Positions 43,232-51,411 of a stretch of 64,000 bases of DNA are shown one piece after another (the stretch's first letter is position 1; every line of letters begins with the position of its first letter). Under the pieces are notes generated by a model, which did not search any database, was not told where the DNA came from, and worked only from the letters and a program-made list of their open reading frames with translations. The stretch lies in assembly GCA_040902885.1 (NCBI GenBank), contig JBBDWK010000077.1, positions 1 through 64,000 of the forward strand. Direction: 5' to 3'. A program made the position numbers and the translations under genes. Origin of the DNA: JBBDWK01 sp040902885 (GTDB taxonomy: Bacteria; Acidobacteriota; Terriglobia; Bryobacterales; Bryobacteraceae).

Positions 43232-44169
43232 GCCATGGCGGCGCTGGTCTGCCGGACCTGAACTTTCCGGTAAACCTGCTCCACCTGCTCGAGCGAGGCG
43301 AAGGAGATGCCCGGCAGGCACGCCGAAGCGGTACCGGCGGCAACCCCCCAGCGGAGGGCGTCGGCGAAATCCTTGCCATTGCCGAGCGCCCAGGTGAAAG
43401 CAGCCGCAAGGGCGTCCCCTGCGCCGATGGGGCAGACCGCCTCCACCTGCGGCGGAGAGACCTCGTAAACATGCCCGGCGTTGCATCCCACGGCGCCCCG
43501 GCTGGCCAGGGAAAGGATGGCGGACTCCGCGCCCATCGCCACCAGCTTCGCGACCGCGTCCCTATAGTGGACGCGGGTCATCAGGACGGCATCCAGCAGA
43601 CGCTCCGCCTCCTGCTGGTTCGGCGTAACCACCACCGGTCTTCCCGCCAAGCCCGCGCGGACGGCGTCTGAATCCGCGTCCAGCAGGGTTTTGACGCCTT
43701 TCTCGCGGGCCAGGGCAACCAGCCTCGTATAGAAGCTCATGGGCACGCCAGGAGGCATGCTGCCGCAAATCATGAGCCATTGAGCTTCGTCCAGCCGGGA
43801 GCGGATCAGTTCCTCCAGGTCGTTCAGCTCGCTCGCGTCCATGCGCGGCCCGGCCTCGTTCAGCTTCACGGTCAGGCCGCGGCGGTCGGAGATGTTCAGG
43901 TTGACGCGCGTCGCGCTGCGAATGCGGGCAATATCCACGGGAAAGCCGCAAGGCTCCAGAAAGCGCTCCAGCCGGGAGCCGGTTTCTCCCCCGGCGGTCA
44001 GGATGGCGCGGGTCTCCCCCCCGAAGGAGTGGATCACACGGGAAGCGTTGATGCCTCGGCCGCCTGCCGATTCGTGCGTGGAGAGGATGTACCCGCGGTC
44101 CTCGAACGCCAGATGATCCGCGGTGACGTTTTGATCGAGGGCCGGGTTAATAGTAAGAGTGAGGATCAA
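43228..44169 (-). CDS. PfkB-family sugar kinase (1-phosphofructokinase-like)
   Basis: A 313-residue kinase. LTLTINPALDQNVTA at the start, AGGRGINASRVIHSFGGET near residue 35 and CPIGAGDALAAAFTWALG near residue 245 (the GAGD anion hole and catalytic Asp) place it in the FruK/LacC/PfkB group, which phosphorylates fructose 1-phosphate or tagatose 6-phosphate. No PTS gene accompanies it. The TTG start at 44169 has TACAAT (44183-44178) eight bases upstream. It is co-transcribed with murJ. Confidence 0.87.
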   Translation of the reverse strand: MILTLTINPALDQNVTADHLAFEDRGYILSTHESAGGRGINASRVIHSFGGETRAILTAGGETGSRLERFLEPCGFPVDIARIRSATRVNLNISDRRGLTVKLNEAGPRMDASELNDLEELIRSRLDEAQWLMICGSMPPGVPMSFYTRLVALAREKGVKTLLDADSDAVRAGLAGRPVVVTPNQQEAERLLDAVLMTRVHYRDAVAKLVAMGAESAILSLASRGAVGCNAGHVYEVSPPQVEAVCPIGAGDALAAAFTWALGNGKDFADALRWGVAAGTASACLPGISFASLEQVEQVYRKVQVRQTSAAMA

Positions 44170-44177
44170 GATCTTCC

Positions 44178-44183
44178 ATTGTA
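44178..44183 (-). promoter_or_regulatory. Leaderless-type -10 box of the PfkB-murJ operon
   Basis: TACAAT on the minus strand ends eight bases before the TTG at 44169; no Shine-Dalgarno sequence. Confidence 0.4.
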
Positions 44184-44217
44184 ACGCCGGGGGCGGACAG
44201 GCCCCATGCTACCCTGA

Positions 44218-45243
44218 ATGTTGCTCGCCGACCCTCTCTGGAAAGCCTATCTGGCCCTTACGGCCGTGTGCATTTTCTGGGGGACCACGTATCTGGCCAT
44301 ACGTATGGCGTTGGAGGCGTTTTCCCCCGCCGTGCTGGTCTCCACACGTTTCCTCATCTCCGGCTTCATCCTGCTGGCGATCGGGTTGGCCCGCGGCGTC
44401 CGTTTTCCGCCGGCCGGAGCGTTGTGGATCACCGCGCTCTGCGGCTTTCTGATTCTGGGCATCGGCAACGGCGCGGTCACCCTCGCGGAACTGCTCATCC
44501 CCAGCGGACTGACCGGCCTGATCGTCACCATTTCCCCATTCTGGCTGGTCGGCCTGGAAGCGGCGCTGGGAGGCGAACGGCTGCACATGCCCGCCATCGC
44601 CGGCATGTTGGTCGGGCTTTGCGGCGCGGCCATGCTGCTCACGCCCTCCAACCCCGAGGCCTGGGCGAGCGCCGGCTTCGGACTCGGAGCGAACACGATC
44701 CAGGGCTTCCTGCTTCTCCAGGTCGGAATGGCCTCCTGGTCGTTCGGTTCGCTGGTCCAGAGGCGGCAGCCGTTGCGCCTGCATCCGGTGATGGTGGGGG
44801 CGGTGCAGCAGATCGCCGCCGGATTGAGCTTCATCCCGCTGGCGCTGGCCACTCATTCGAAGCCCGTGGATTGGGGCTCCCGGGGCGTGCTGGCCATGCT
44901 GTATCTCGTGATGTTCGGATCAATCGTCGGATACAGCGCCTACGTGTATGCCATGGACCGCCTGCCAGTGGCCGTCGTCTCGATCTATCCCTATGTAAAC
45001 GCGGTGGTTGCGGTGGCGCTCGGGTGGCTGTTCTATAGCGAGCCGTTCGGGACGCGTGAAGCGCTGGCCATGGCCATCATCTTCGCCGGAGTGGGGCTGG
45101 TGAAGTGGCACAGCCGGCATCTGACAGCTATGCCGGGAAAGCGCTCCGAATCGGCTTCGGAGTCAGTCCTTCTCGAGAATTTTCGCGCCCAGCGCGCCGC
45201 CCGCGGTACAGATCACGGTCACGAAGACGAACATAAAGAATAA
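44218..45243 (+). CDS. EamA/DMT-superfamily transporter
   Basis: A 341-residue protein with ten predicted helices in two EamA halves. ALTAVCIFWGTTYLAIRMALE opens the first, and GSIVGYSAYVYAMDRLPVAVVSIYPYVN, shown here in part as GYSAYVYAMDRLPVAVVS, is typical of the second. Members export or import amino acids, metabolites or drugs; the substrate is unknown. The last 27 codons are hydrophilic and overlap the convergent zinc-ribbon gene by 81 bases. Confidence 0.87.
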   Translation: MLLADPLWKAYLALTAVCIFWGTTYLAIRMALEAFSPAVLVSTRFLISGFILLAIGLARGVRFPPAGALWITALCGFLILGIGNGAVTLAELLIPSGLTGLIVTISPFWLVGLEAALGGERLHMPAIAGMLVGLCGAAMLLTPSNPEAWASAGFGLGANTIQGFLLLQVGMASWSFGSLVQRRQPLRLHPVMVGAVQQIAAGLSFIPLALATHSKPVDWGSRGVLAMLYLVMFGSIVGYSAYVYAMDRLPVAVVSIYPYVNAVVAVALGWLFYSEPFGTREALAMAIIFAGVGLVKWHSRHLTAMPGKRSESASESVLLENFRAQRAARGTDHGHEDEHKE

Positions 45244-45774
45244 GAACAGGAGCATGAAGACGGCCAGTCCCGTCGGACTGGCCAGAATCTCCGCGGCCTG
45301 TTGCATCTGCCGGTCCTGGGCCGACATATCGCTGACGCGCTGCCGCAGCATGCCGGCGAAATCTCCCAGCATCAGGCTGAGCGTGAATACCACGGTAAAA
45401 ATAACGAAGGTCAGCACGCCGGTGATCCAGCCCAGCCGCGCGCCGCTCCGCACGGTCAGAAGCTGCCCCGTGCGCCGGCGGTAAAGGTGCACGGCATAGA
45501 AACCGGCAGCGAGCCACCAGATCACGAAGCCCAGGTTGATCCACGGCAGGGTGGAGAGAAACGCGGCGAGGCTGGCCGCGAGAAACCCCACGCGCACCGC
45601 CACGGCGTTGTGGAAATTCAGGGGAGCTGGAGCGGGCGCTTCCACGGGCGCGCGCGCTTCCGCGGCCGGAATCTCCACAGCGGCGCCGGGCAAGTCGCGT
45701 TGGGGCTTGCCACAGCGGTGGCAGAATAAGGCGTCGGGTGGCAGTTGTGCCCCGCAGGTACAAAACTCGGGCAT
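45163..45774 (-). CDS. Zinc-ribbon membrane protein
   Basis: A 203-residue protein. The N-terminal FCTCGAQLPPDALFCHRCGK is a zinc ribbon. It is followed by a Pro/Ala-rich linker and four hydrophobic helices (VRVGFLAASLAAFLSTLPWI, GWITGVLTFVIFTVVFTLSL, GLAVFMLLFLFFMFVFVTVI among them). Such proteins are common and uncharacterised. It overlaps the end of the EamA gene on the opposite strand by 81 bases, which is more than usual and suggests one end may be misjudged. Confidence 0.75.
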   Translation of the reverse strand: MPEFCTCGAQLPPDALFCHRCGKPQRDLPGAAVEIPAAEARAPVEAPAPAPLNFHNAVAVRVGFLAASLAAFLSTLPWINLGFVIWWLAAGFYAVHLYRRRTGQLLTVRSGARLGWITGVLTFVIFTVVFTLSLMLGDFAGMLRQRVSDMSAQDRQMQQAAEILASPTGLAVFMLLFLFFMFVFVTVICTAGGALGAKILEKD

Positions 45775-45801
45775 GATCGGACTGCCACTAGGGCATCGTG
45801 T

Positions 45802-46338
45802 TCAGTTTGACGCAGGTTCTCCGAATGAAGCAAGGGCGATGCGGGTTTGCCCGTGCTTTTCGCGAATGGCGATCAGACGCTTGTACCCGTCCTCTGTGTA
45901 TTCGATGCGGGTTTTACGGTTCCCGTCTTTACTGACGATCCAGTGCGGCAGGATGCCGCGGTAGTATTCGACGACTTTTTCGACCGAGTCGCTGGTGACG
46001 TAATGGGCAGCCACGATGGCCAACTCGTGATGTGAGGAACCAAGGTCGAGCTCCACGCTGGCCGACCTGCTGTCTTCCTCGGTCTGCCGCGCCCCCGGAT
46101 AAACCGGCACCCCGAAGTGCTTCGCATCCACGCCGCGGCGGTTGGTCACGTGGATGGAACCGATCGGGGTAACGATGCGGGTGCTCTCGGCGTTGCTCTT
46201 GCGCGTATGCTCGACGTGCAGATTCCGCGCCAGGTGAATGCCGGTCCATGCCAGGAAGACGACCAGTCCGGCCAGCAGGCCCAGCCCGATGAGCAGGCCT
46301 GTTAGAATCCCGCCCTTCTCCCGAGACGCCGATTTCAT
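45802..46338 (-). CDS. Hypothetical membrane-anchored protein
   Basis: A 178-residue protein with an N-terminal membrane anchor (GGILTGLLIGLGLLAGLVVFLAW) and an extracytoplasmic domain containing FGVPVYPGARQTEEDSRSAS, AHYVTSDSVEKVVEYYRGIL and a C-terminal GQTRIALASF. The VPVYPGA...VVEYYR pattern recurs in exported proteins of unknown function. AGGAG eight bases before the ATG at 46338 sets the start. Confidence 0.75.
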   Translation of the reverse strand: MKSASREKGGILTGLLIGLGLLAGLVVFLAWTGIHLARNLHVEHTRKSNAESTRIVTPIGSIHVTNRRGVDAKHFGVPVYPGARQTEEDSRSASVELDLGSSHHELAIVAAHYVTSDSVEKVVEYYRGILPHWIVSKDGNRKTRIEYTEDGYKRLIAIREKHGQTRIALASFGEPASN

Positions 46339-46449
46339 AATTTGGCTCCTCTTCGAATTACGAAAGCCAGTATAGAAAAGTTCGCGGAGACGCGTGTGCT
46401 CGTTCCGATGCCGGTGTGCGGCACGCTGCTTCGCTTCGCCGAATTGTCG

Positions 46450-46455
46450 CACAAT
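46450..46455 (+). promoter_or_regulatory. Leaderless-type -10 box of the mntA-hepT pair
   Basis: CACAAT ends six bases before the ATG at 46462, with no ribosome site. Confidence 0.4.
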
Positions 46456-46461
46456 AGGACT

Positions 46462-46755
46462 ATGGTCACACTGGAGACACTACGCGGGGAACGACGTGAG
46501 GAGATCCTCCGTCTCGCCGAGCGGCGGGGCGCTCGCAATCTGCGCGTGTTCGGCTCAGTGGCTCGCGGTGAAGCCAACGAGGGCAGCGATCTCGATCTGC
46601 TGGTCACCTGGGAACCGGGGCGCAGTCTGCTCGATCATGCCGGGCTGGTTCAGGATCTCCAGGAACTGCTCGGCACCAAGGTCCATGTCGGGACCGAGAA
46701 ATCGCTCTATTGGTATGTACGTGACAGAATCCTTCGTGAGGCCACGCCCTTGTGA
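46462..46755 (+). CDS. mntA: Minimal nucleotidyltransferase (MntA-like antitoxin)
   Basis: A 97-residue nucleotidyltransferase. The motif FGSVARGEANEGSDLDLLV near residues 30-48 has the GSxxRG and the two catalytic aspartates (SDLD). In type VII toxin-antitoxin pairs MntA adds AMP to the HEPN toxin HepT to silence it. The downstream HEPN gene overlaps by four bases (GTGA), the usual order for this module. It may instead be an ordinary DNA-polymerase-beta-like orphan, but the pairing argues for an antitoxin. Confidence 0.88.
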   Translation: MVTLETLRGERREEILRLAERRGARNLRVFGSVARGEANEGSDLDLLVTWEPGRSLLDHAGLVQDLQELLGTKVHVGTEKSLYWYVRDRILREATPL

Positions 46756-47108
46756 AGGACGATCGGCTGTACCTGCACCACATGCTGGAACGTTGCCAGC
46801 GGATAACCCGCTTCATCCGGCCCGGCAGAGAGCTGTTCATGATCTCGGAAGAATTGCAGGACGCCGTGATCCGGAACGTGGAGGTGATCGGCGAGGCGGC
46901 CAAGCGGGTTTCGGCCGAGGCACGGGGCCGCATGGCATCGCTCGACTGGAAAAGCATCTGCGGAATGCGCGACGTGCTGATTCACGACTATATCGGCGTG
47001 GACCTCGACGAAGTCTGGAACGTGGCATCCTCCCGGATACCCGAACTCCAGGCGGTGTTAGAGCGGTTTCTGATTGGCGAAGGTTCCGGCTCGATAACAT
47101 CTCCATGA
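46752..47108 (+). CDS. hepT: HepT-like HEPN ribonuclease toxin (DUF86)
   Basis: A 118-residue HEPN protein. RDVLIHDYIGVD near residue 74 is the Rx4HxY catalytic motif of DUF86/HepT RNases. DAVIRNVEVIGEAAKRVS is the standard central helix. HepT toxins cleave RNA and are silenced by AMPylation by MntA. The GTG start overlaps mntA. The pair sits directly upstream of a restriction-modification enzyme, a common defence-island arrangement. Confidence 0.88.
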   Translation: MKDDRLYLHHMLERCQRITRFIRPGRELFMISEELQDAVIRNVEVIGEAAKRVSAEARGRMASLDWKSICGMRDVLIHDYIGVDLDEVWNVASSRIPELQAVLERFLIGEGSGSITSP

Positions 47109-47267
47109 CATCCCCATGCTGGCGCTCGATCTGGCCAAAGATTCACTTCCCCGAGGCAGGCTATGCGGTTGCGCAGCCATTTACAACCGGACAGTTGATT
47201 GCCCGATCAATCCCTAGAGTTTAAGCACTGAAGCCCAAAAGCGCTGAAACCCGAATAAGATAGAGAG

Positions 47268-50200
47268 TTGATCCGACCCGAAACCTCTCGCGACACCTCC
47301 GCTGGTTTCATCGAACGGTGGAAGGGTTCCGCCGCTGCCGAGCGCGCGAATTACCAGCTCTACCTCAGCGAACTGTGCGATTTCCTCCGAGTTCCGCGGC
47401 CTGATCCCACCGTTGCCGACGACACCAGAAACGCGTATGTATTCGAGCGCGGCGTCCGCTTCCAGAACGGCGACGGCACCACTTCCCTCGGCCGCATCGA
47501 CCTGTACAAACGCGGCTGCTTCGTGCTGGAAGCGAAGCAAGGAAGCCACCGGCCAGGCGAGACGCAACTCCCCCTTTTATCGCGCCCGGACCGAGGCAGA
47601 CGCGGAACGGCCGTTCGCGGCACGCCGGGATGGGACGAGGCGATGCTGGCGGCACGCGGCCAGGCGGAGCAGTACGCCAAGGCGCTGCCCTTGGACGAAG
47701 GATGGCCGCCGTTCATTGTTGTACTGGACGTCGGCTACAGCATCGAGCTTTACTCTGATTTCTCGCGGGCGGGCAAGACCTACGTGCCTTTCCCCGATGC
47801 CCGTTGCCACCGAATCTTCATGGACGATCTGGCCGGTTCCCGATCCGTTGAGGTTCTCTGCCAGCTTTGGCTTGACCCGATGTCCCTCGATCCCAGCCGG
47901 CGCACGGCGAAGATCACGCGGGAAGTTGCCGCCCGCCTTGCCGCGCTCGCCAAATCCCTGGAATCCTCCGGGCACTCTCCCGAAACCGTCGCACACTTCC
48001 TGATGCGCTGCATCTTCACGGCCTTTGCCGAGGACATTCGGCTTCTGCCCGAGCATAGCTGGACCACGCTTCTTCGGAGCCTCAAGAATGAAGTCCACAA
48101 GTTTCCGGACCTTGTAAGCTCCTTGTGGGAGACCATGAACAGAGGCGGCTTCTCGCCGATTCTCCGCGAGCATGTGTTGCGATTCAACGGCGGACTCTTC
48201 GAAAACGTCGCCGCGCTGCCTGTCACCGCCGAACAGCTCGAACTCCTGATCGACGCAGCCGAGGCCGACTGGCACGACGTGGAGCCGGCCATCTTCGGGA
48301 CTTTGCTGGAGCGCGCGCTGGACCCCGCCGAGCGCCACAGCCTCGGCGCCCACTACACTCCCCGGGCATATGTCGAACGGCTGGTGATGCCCACCATCGT
48401 GGAACCGTTGCGCGACGACTGGAAGTCGGCGCAGGCCGCGGCCCTCACGCTCGCTAACGCAGGCAAGCTTAACGAGGCCATTGCGGAAGTGCAGGCCTTT
48501 CAAAAACTCCTCTGCAACGTTCGGGTGCTGGACCCCGCCTGCGGAAGCGGCAACTTTCTTTACGTCACTCTGGAGCACCTCAAACGCCTGGAGGGTGAAG
48601 TGCTCGATACGCTGGAGGGTCTCGGCGATTTTCAGGGCGCGCTCGAAGAAACCGGCCTCACCGTGGATCCCCATCAACTGCTCGGGCTGGAAGTGAATCC
48701 CCGCGCCGCCGCCATCACGGACCTGGTTCTGTGGATCGGCTACTTGCAGTGGTACTTCCGAACACGCGGCGCAAGTTCGCTCCCGCCGGAACCCGTAATA
48801 GCGAAATTCCAAAATATCGAATGCACGGATGCGGTTCTCGCCTGGGACCGCAAAGAGCCCGCTCTCGATGGCTCCGGCAAACCGGTTACTCAGTGGGATG
48901 GCCGGACAATGAAGATTCATCCCGTAACGGGAGAGCAAGTCCCAGACGAAACCGCGCGGATTCCGGTCTATAGGCACGTCGGTTCGAAAAAGCCGCAGTG
49001 GCCGGAAGCGGATTTCATCGTCGGCAACCCGCCGTTCATCGGAAACTGGCGCATGCGGTCCGAGTTGGGCGATGGCTACGTGGAGGCGTTGCGTGGCACG
49101 TACGGGACTGTGCCGGATTCGGCGGAGTACGTGATGTACTGGTGGGACCGCGCGGCGGAGCTGGCTCGCGCAGGGAAGATCCGCAGGTTCGGTTTCATTG
49201 CCACCAACAGCCTGCGGCAGACGTTCAACCGCCGCGTGGTTCAGGCCCACCTGGCGGCCTCGAATCCGGTGTCGCTCGTCTTCGCGATTCCCGATCATCC
49301 CTGGGTGGATTCGAGCGACGGCGCGGCTGTCCGGATCTCGATGACTGCCGGGGAGGCCGGCGTACAGGATGGATTGCTCGGAAACGTCGTTGCGGAATCG
49401 GCTGGAGAGGGCGACGGACAGCTTGTCGAACTTGCAATGAGCAGCGGCAAAGTGCAAGCGGATCTCACAATCGGACCGAACGTGGCGGGTGTGGGTTCGC
49501 TTCGGGCAAACGAAAATTTATGTTGTCCCGGAGTGAAGTTGCATGGGGCGGGATTTATTGTCTCGCGAGAGGAAGCGATGCAGCTTGGCTTGGGGCGCAT
49601 CCCCGGACTGGAGTATCACATCCGCGAATATCGAAATGGCCGTGACATAACAGACAGGCCGCGTGGGGTTATGGCGATAGATCTCTTCGGGCTTACCGCC
49701 GCTGACGTCCGAGAGAAGTTCCCGGAGGTCTTCCAGCGAGTATTCGAACGCGTCAAGCCGGAACGAGATCACAACAATCGCTTGTCGTATCGCGATAACT
49801 GGTGGATATTCGGCGAACCCCGAGCCAATTTTCGCCCTGCATTAATCGGGCTGCCACGCTTCATCTCTACTGTTGAAACCGCCAAGCACCGCTTTTTCGT
49901 CTTCCTTGATGAGTCGATTCTGCCCGATAACCGCTTGGTGAACTTTGCACTTGACGATGCCTATTTCCTCGGTGTGCTTTCCAGTCAAGTTCATGTCACC
50001 TGGGCGCTGGCGGCGGGAGGAACGCTCGAAGATCGTCCGGTATACAACAAAACGCGCTGCTTCGACACCTTTCCATTTCCCGACTGTCGCGCCGACGTCA
50101 GGGTCAGAATTCGCGAACTCGCGGAAGCGCTCGACGCGCACCGGAAGCGCCAACAATCTCAATTCCCCTCCCTTGGCATGACCGACATGTATAACGTGCT

Positions 50201-50714
50201 GGAGAAGCTGCGATCCGGAGAGGTTCTGAACGAACGGGACCGCCAGATCCACGAACAGGGCCTGGTGTCCGTCCTGCGGCAACTGCACGACGATCTCGAC
50301 CAGGTGGTTTTCGAAGCCTACGGCTGGCCCGCGGACCTGGCGCGAGACGAAATCCTTTACCGCCTGGTTGCCCTCAACGCCCAACGGTCCGCTGAGGAGC
50401 ACAGAGGCCTGATTCGCTGGGTGCGCCCCGAGTACCAGAATGCGGCGGGGAGCAGCCAGACGGCCATCGATGCCGGGGAGGCAATCGAGATCCCCGCCGC
50501 GGCCGCAAGGCAGCAGCGTGCTCCCTGGCCGGTCACGCTCTCCGATCAGGTCCGCGCCGTCCGTGCGGCCCTGGCGGCCCAACAAGGCACCATTACTGTC
50601 GAAACTCTGGCGCGAGGATTCACTCGCGCCCGGACGGAGCGGGTCAAAGAAATCCTGAAGACCCTCGTTTCCCTAGGGCAGGCGCGCGAGGTCGAGGGCC
50701 GTTATGTAGGATAA
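47268..50714 (+). CDS. Single-chain restriction-modification enzyme, MmeI-like (type IIL)
   Basis: An 1148-residue protein. The N-terminal nuclease has RIDLYKRGCFVLEAKQG with Asp78, Glu88 and Lys90 (PD-(D/E)xK). A helical spacer follows to about 400. The methyltransferase has motif I DPACGSGNF at Asp422 and motif IV NPPF at Asn587, the gamma-class N6-adenine order. Residues about 690-950 should be the target-recognition domain, followed by a helical C terminus. One chain both modifies and cuts, as in MmeI. TAAGAT (47256-47261) ends six bases before the TTG at 47268. DISARM DrmMI is related, but none of its partner genes is present. Confidence 0.88.
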   Translation: MIRPETSRDTSAGFIERWKGSAAAERANYQLYLSELCDFLRVPRPDPTVADDTRNAYVFERGVRFQNGDGTTSLGRIDLYKRGCFVLEAKQGSHRPGETQLPLLSRPDRGRRGTAVRGTPGWDEAMLAARGQAEQYAKALPLDEGWPPFIVVLDVGYSIELYSDFSRAGKTYVPFPDARCHRIFMDDLAGSRSVEVLCQLWLDPMSLDPSRRTAKITREVAARLAALAKSLESSGHSPETVAHFLMRCIFTAFAEDIRLLPEHSWTTLLRSLKNEVHKFPDLVSSLWETMNRGGFSPILREHVLRFNGGLFENVAALPVTAEQLELLIDAAEADWHDVEPAIFGTLLERALDPAERHSLGAHYTPRAYVERLVMPTIVEPLRDDWKSAQAAALTLANAGKLNEAIAEVQAFQKLLCNVRVLDPACGSGNFLYVTLEHLKRLEGEVLDTLEGLGDFQGALEETGLTVDPHQLLGLEVNPRAAAITDLVLWIGYLQWYFRTRGASSLPPEPVIAKFQNIECTDAVLAWDRKEPALDGSGKPVTQWDGRTMKIHPVTGEQVPDETARIPVYRHVGSKKPQWPEADFIVGNPPFIGNWRMRSELGDGYVEALRGTYGTVPDSAEYVMYWWDRAAELARAGKIRRFGFIATNSLRQTFNRRVVQAHLAASNPVSLVFAIPDHPWVDSSDGAAVRISMTAGEAGVQDGLLGNVVAESAGEGDGQLVELAMSSGKVQADLTIGPNVAGVGSLRANENLCCPGVKLHGAGFIVSREEAMQLGLGRIPGLEYHIREYRNGRDITDRPRGVMAIDLFGLTAADVREKFPEVFQRVFERVKPERDHNNRLSYRDNWWIFGEPRANFRPALIGLPRFISTVETAKHRFFVFLDESILPDNRLVNFALDDAYFLGVLSSQVHVTWALAAGGTLEDRPVYNKTRCFDTFPFPDCRADVRVRIRELAEALDAHRKRQQSQFPSLGMTDMYNVLEKLRSGEVLNERDRQIHEQGLVSVLRQLHDDLDQVVFEAYGWPADLARDEILYRLVALNAQRSAEEHRGLIRWVRPEYQNAAGSSQTAIDAGEAIEIPAAAARQQRAPWPVTLSDQVRAVRAALAAQQGTITVETLARGFTRARTERVKEILKTLVSLGQAREVEGRYVG

Positions 50715-50732
50715 CGGGAGGTAGCTGACAAC

Positions 50733-51119
50733 ATGAGTACACCCTACAAGCCCGACGGATACAGCACTGCCTCGCCCTACTTGATTGTCAATGGAGCGAG
50801 CAACACCATCGAGTTCCTTAAAGCCGTGTTCGGCGCTGTCGAGCTGCGCCGCTTCCCGGACGCCGCCGGAAAACTCATGCATGCGGAGGTCCGCATGGAC
50901 GACACAGTTGTGATGATCGCGGATGGTACCGACGGCTGGCCGCCCATTCCGTCGTACGTACATGTCTATGTCAGCGACGTGGACGCGACATACAAGAGCG
51001 CGCTCGAAGCCGGCGCGGTATCGGTGCAGGAACCGGTAAAGAAGCAGGACGAAGACAAACGCGGCGGGGTCAAGGATCCGGGAGGCACCACGTGGTGGAT
51101 AGCAACAAAAGTGGAGTAA
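50733..51119 (+). CDS. VOC-family (PhnB/glyoxalase-like) protein
   Basis: A 128-residue VOC protein. STASPYLIVNGASNTIEFLK at the start, VFGAVELRRFPDAAGKLMHA, and VKDPGGTTWWIATKVE at the end follow the PhnB-like pattern. Members include dioxygenases, glyoxalases and antibiotic-binding proteins; the role here is unknown. GGGAGGT upstream of the ATG is a good ribosome site. It lies 18 bases after the restriction enzyme and may share its transcript. Confidence 0.87.
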   Translation: MSTPYKPDGYSTASPYLIVNGASNTIEFLKAVFGAVELRRFPDAAGKLMHAEVRMDDTVVMIADGTDGWPPIPSYVHVYVSDVDATYKSALEAGAVSVQEPVKKQDEDKRGGVKDPGGTTWWIATKVE

Positions 51120-51411
51120 GCGGCGCCACGATGGGCCGCATGCGCGGCTGGGGAAAGCTGAAGAGATTCAGAAGCGCCGTCGACAGGGCGTTCACACCAG
51201 AAATTGATGAACAGGTGTCCCGGAGCCTCGTCTCCCTGGGGCGTAAAGAGCCCCATCTTCCCGTGCGGCGCGGATAAAGGCGGCGTTCATCACTGCCTTC
51301 TCGGATAAATCCATAAGCCCGGCGCACCGGCGCTTCCATATCGCGATTCATCAATGATAGAATCGCTCTCGCGGTCAGGCCATTCCATTCGCTCTAGAGG
51401 AGGCTCTCTCG
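51120..51411. other. Intergenic region before the TonB-dependent receptor
   Basis: No gene is supported. A TGGGGC/GCCCCA hairpin (51237-51255) without a clear T-run could mark the end of the upstream transcript. A strong AGAGGAGG at 51396-51403 is the ribosome site of the next gene. Confidence 0.35.

Noticed and set aside
47577..49457. 626-codon minus-strand frame inside the restriction-modification gene
   Set aside because: It mirrors the MmeI-like coding sequence codon for codon and is low in recognisable motifs; it is a shadow frame.
47268..50714. DISARM or BREX system
   Set aside because: The methyltransferase resembles DrmMI/PglX-like proteins, but no helicase, DUF1998, PLD or PglZ gene is adjacent, and the N-terminal nuclease motif fits a stand-alone MmeI-type enzyme.
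51092..51277. 61-codon frame starting inside the VOC gene
   Set aside because: No promoter or ribosome site; the peptide is basic and featureless.
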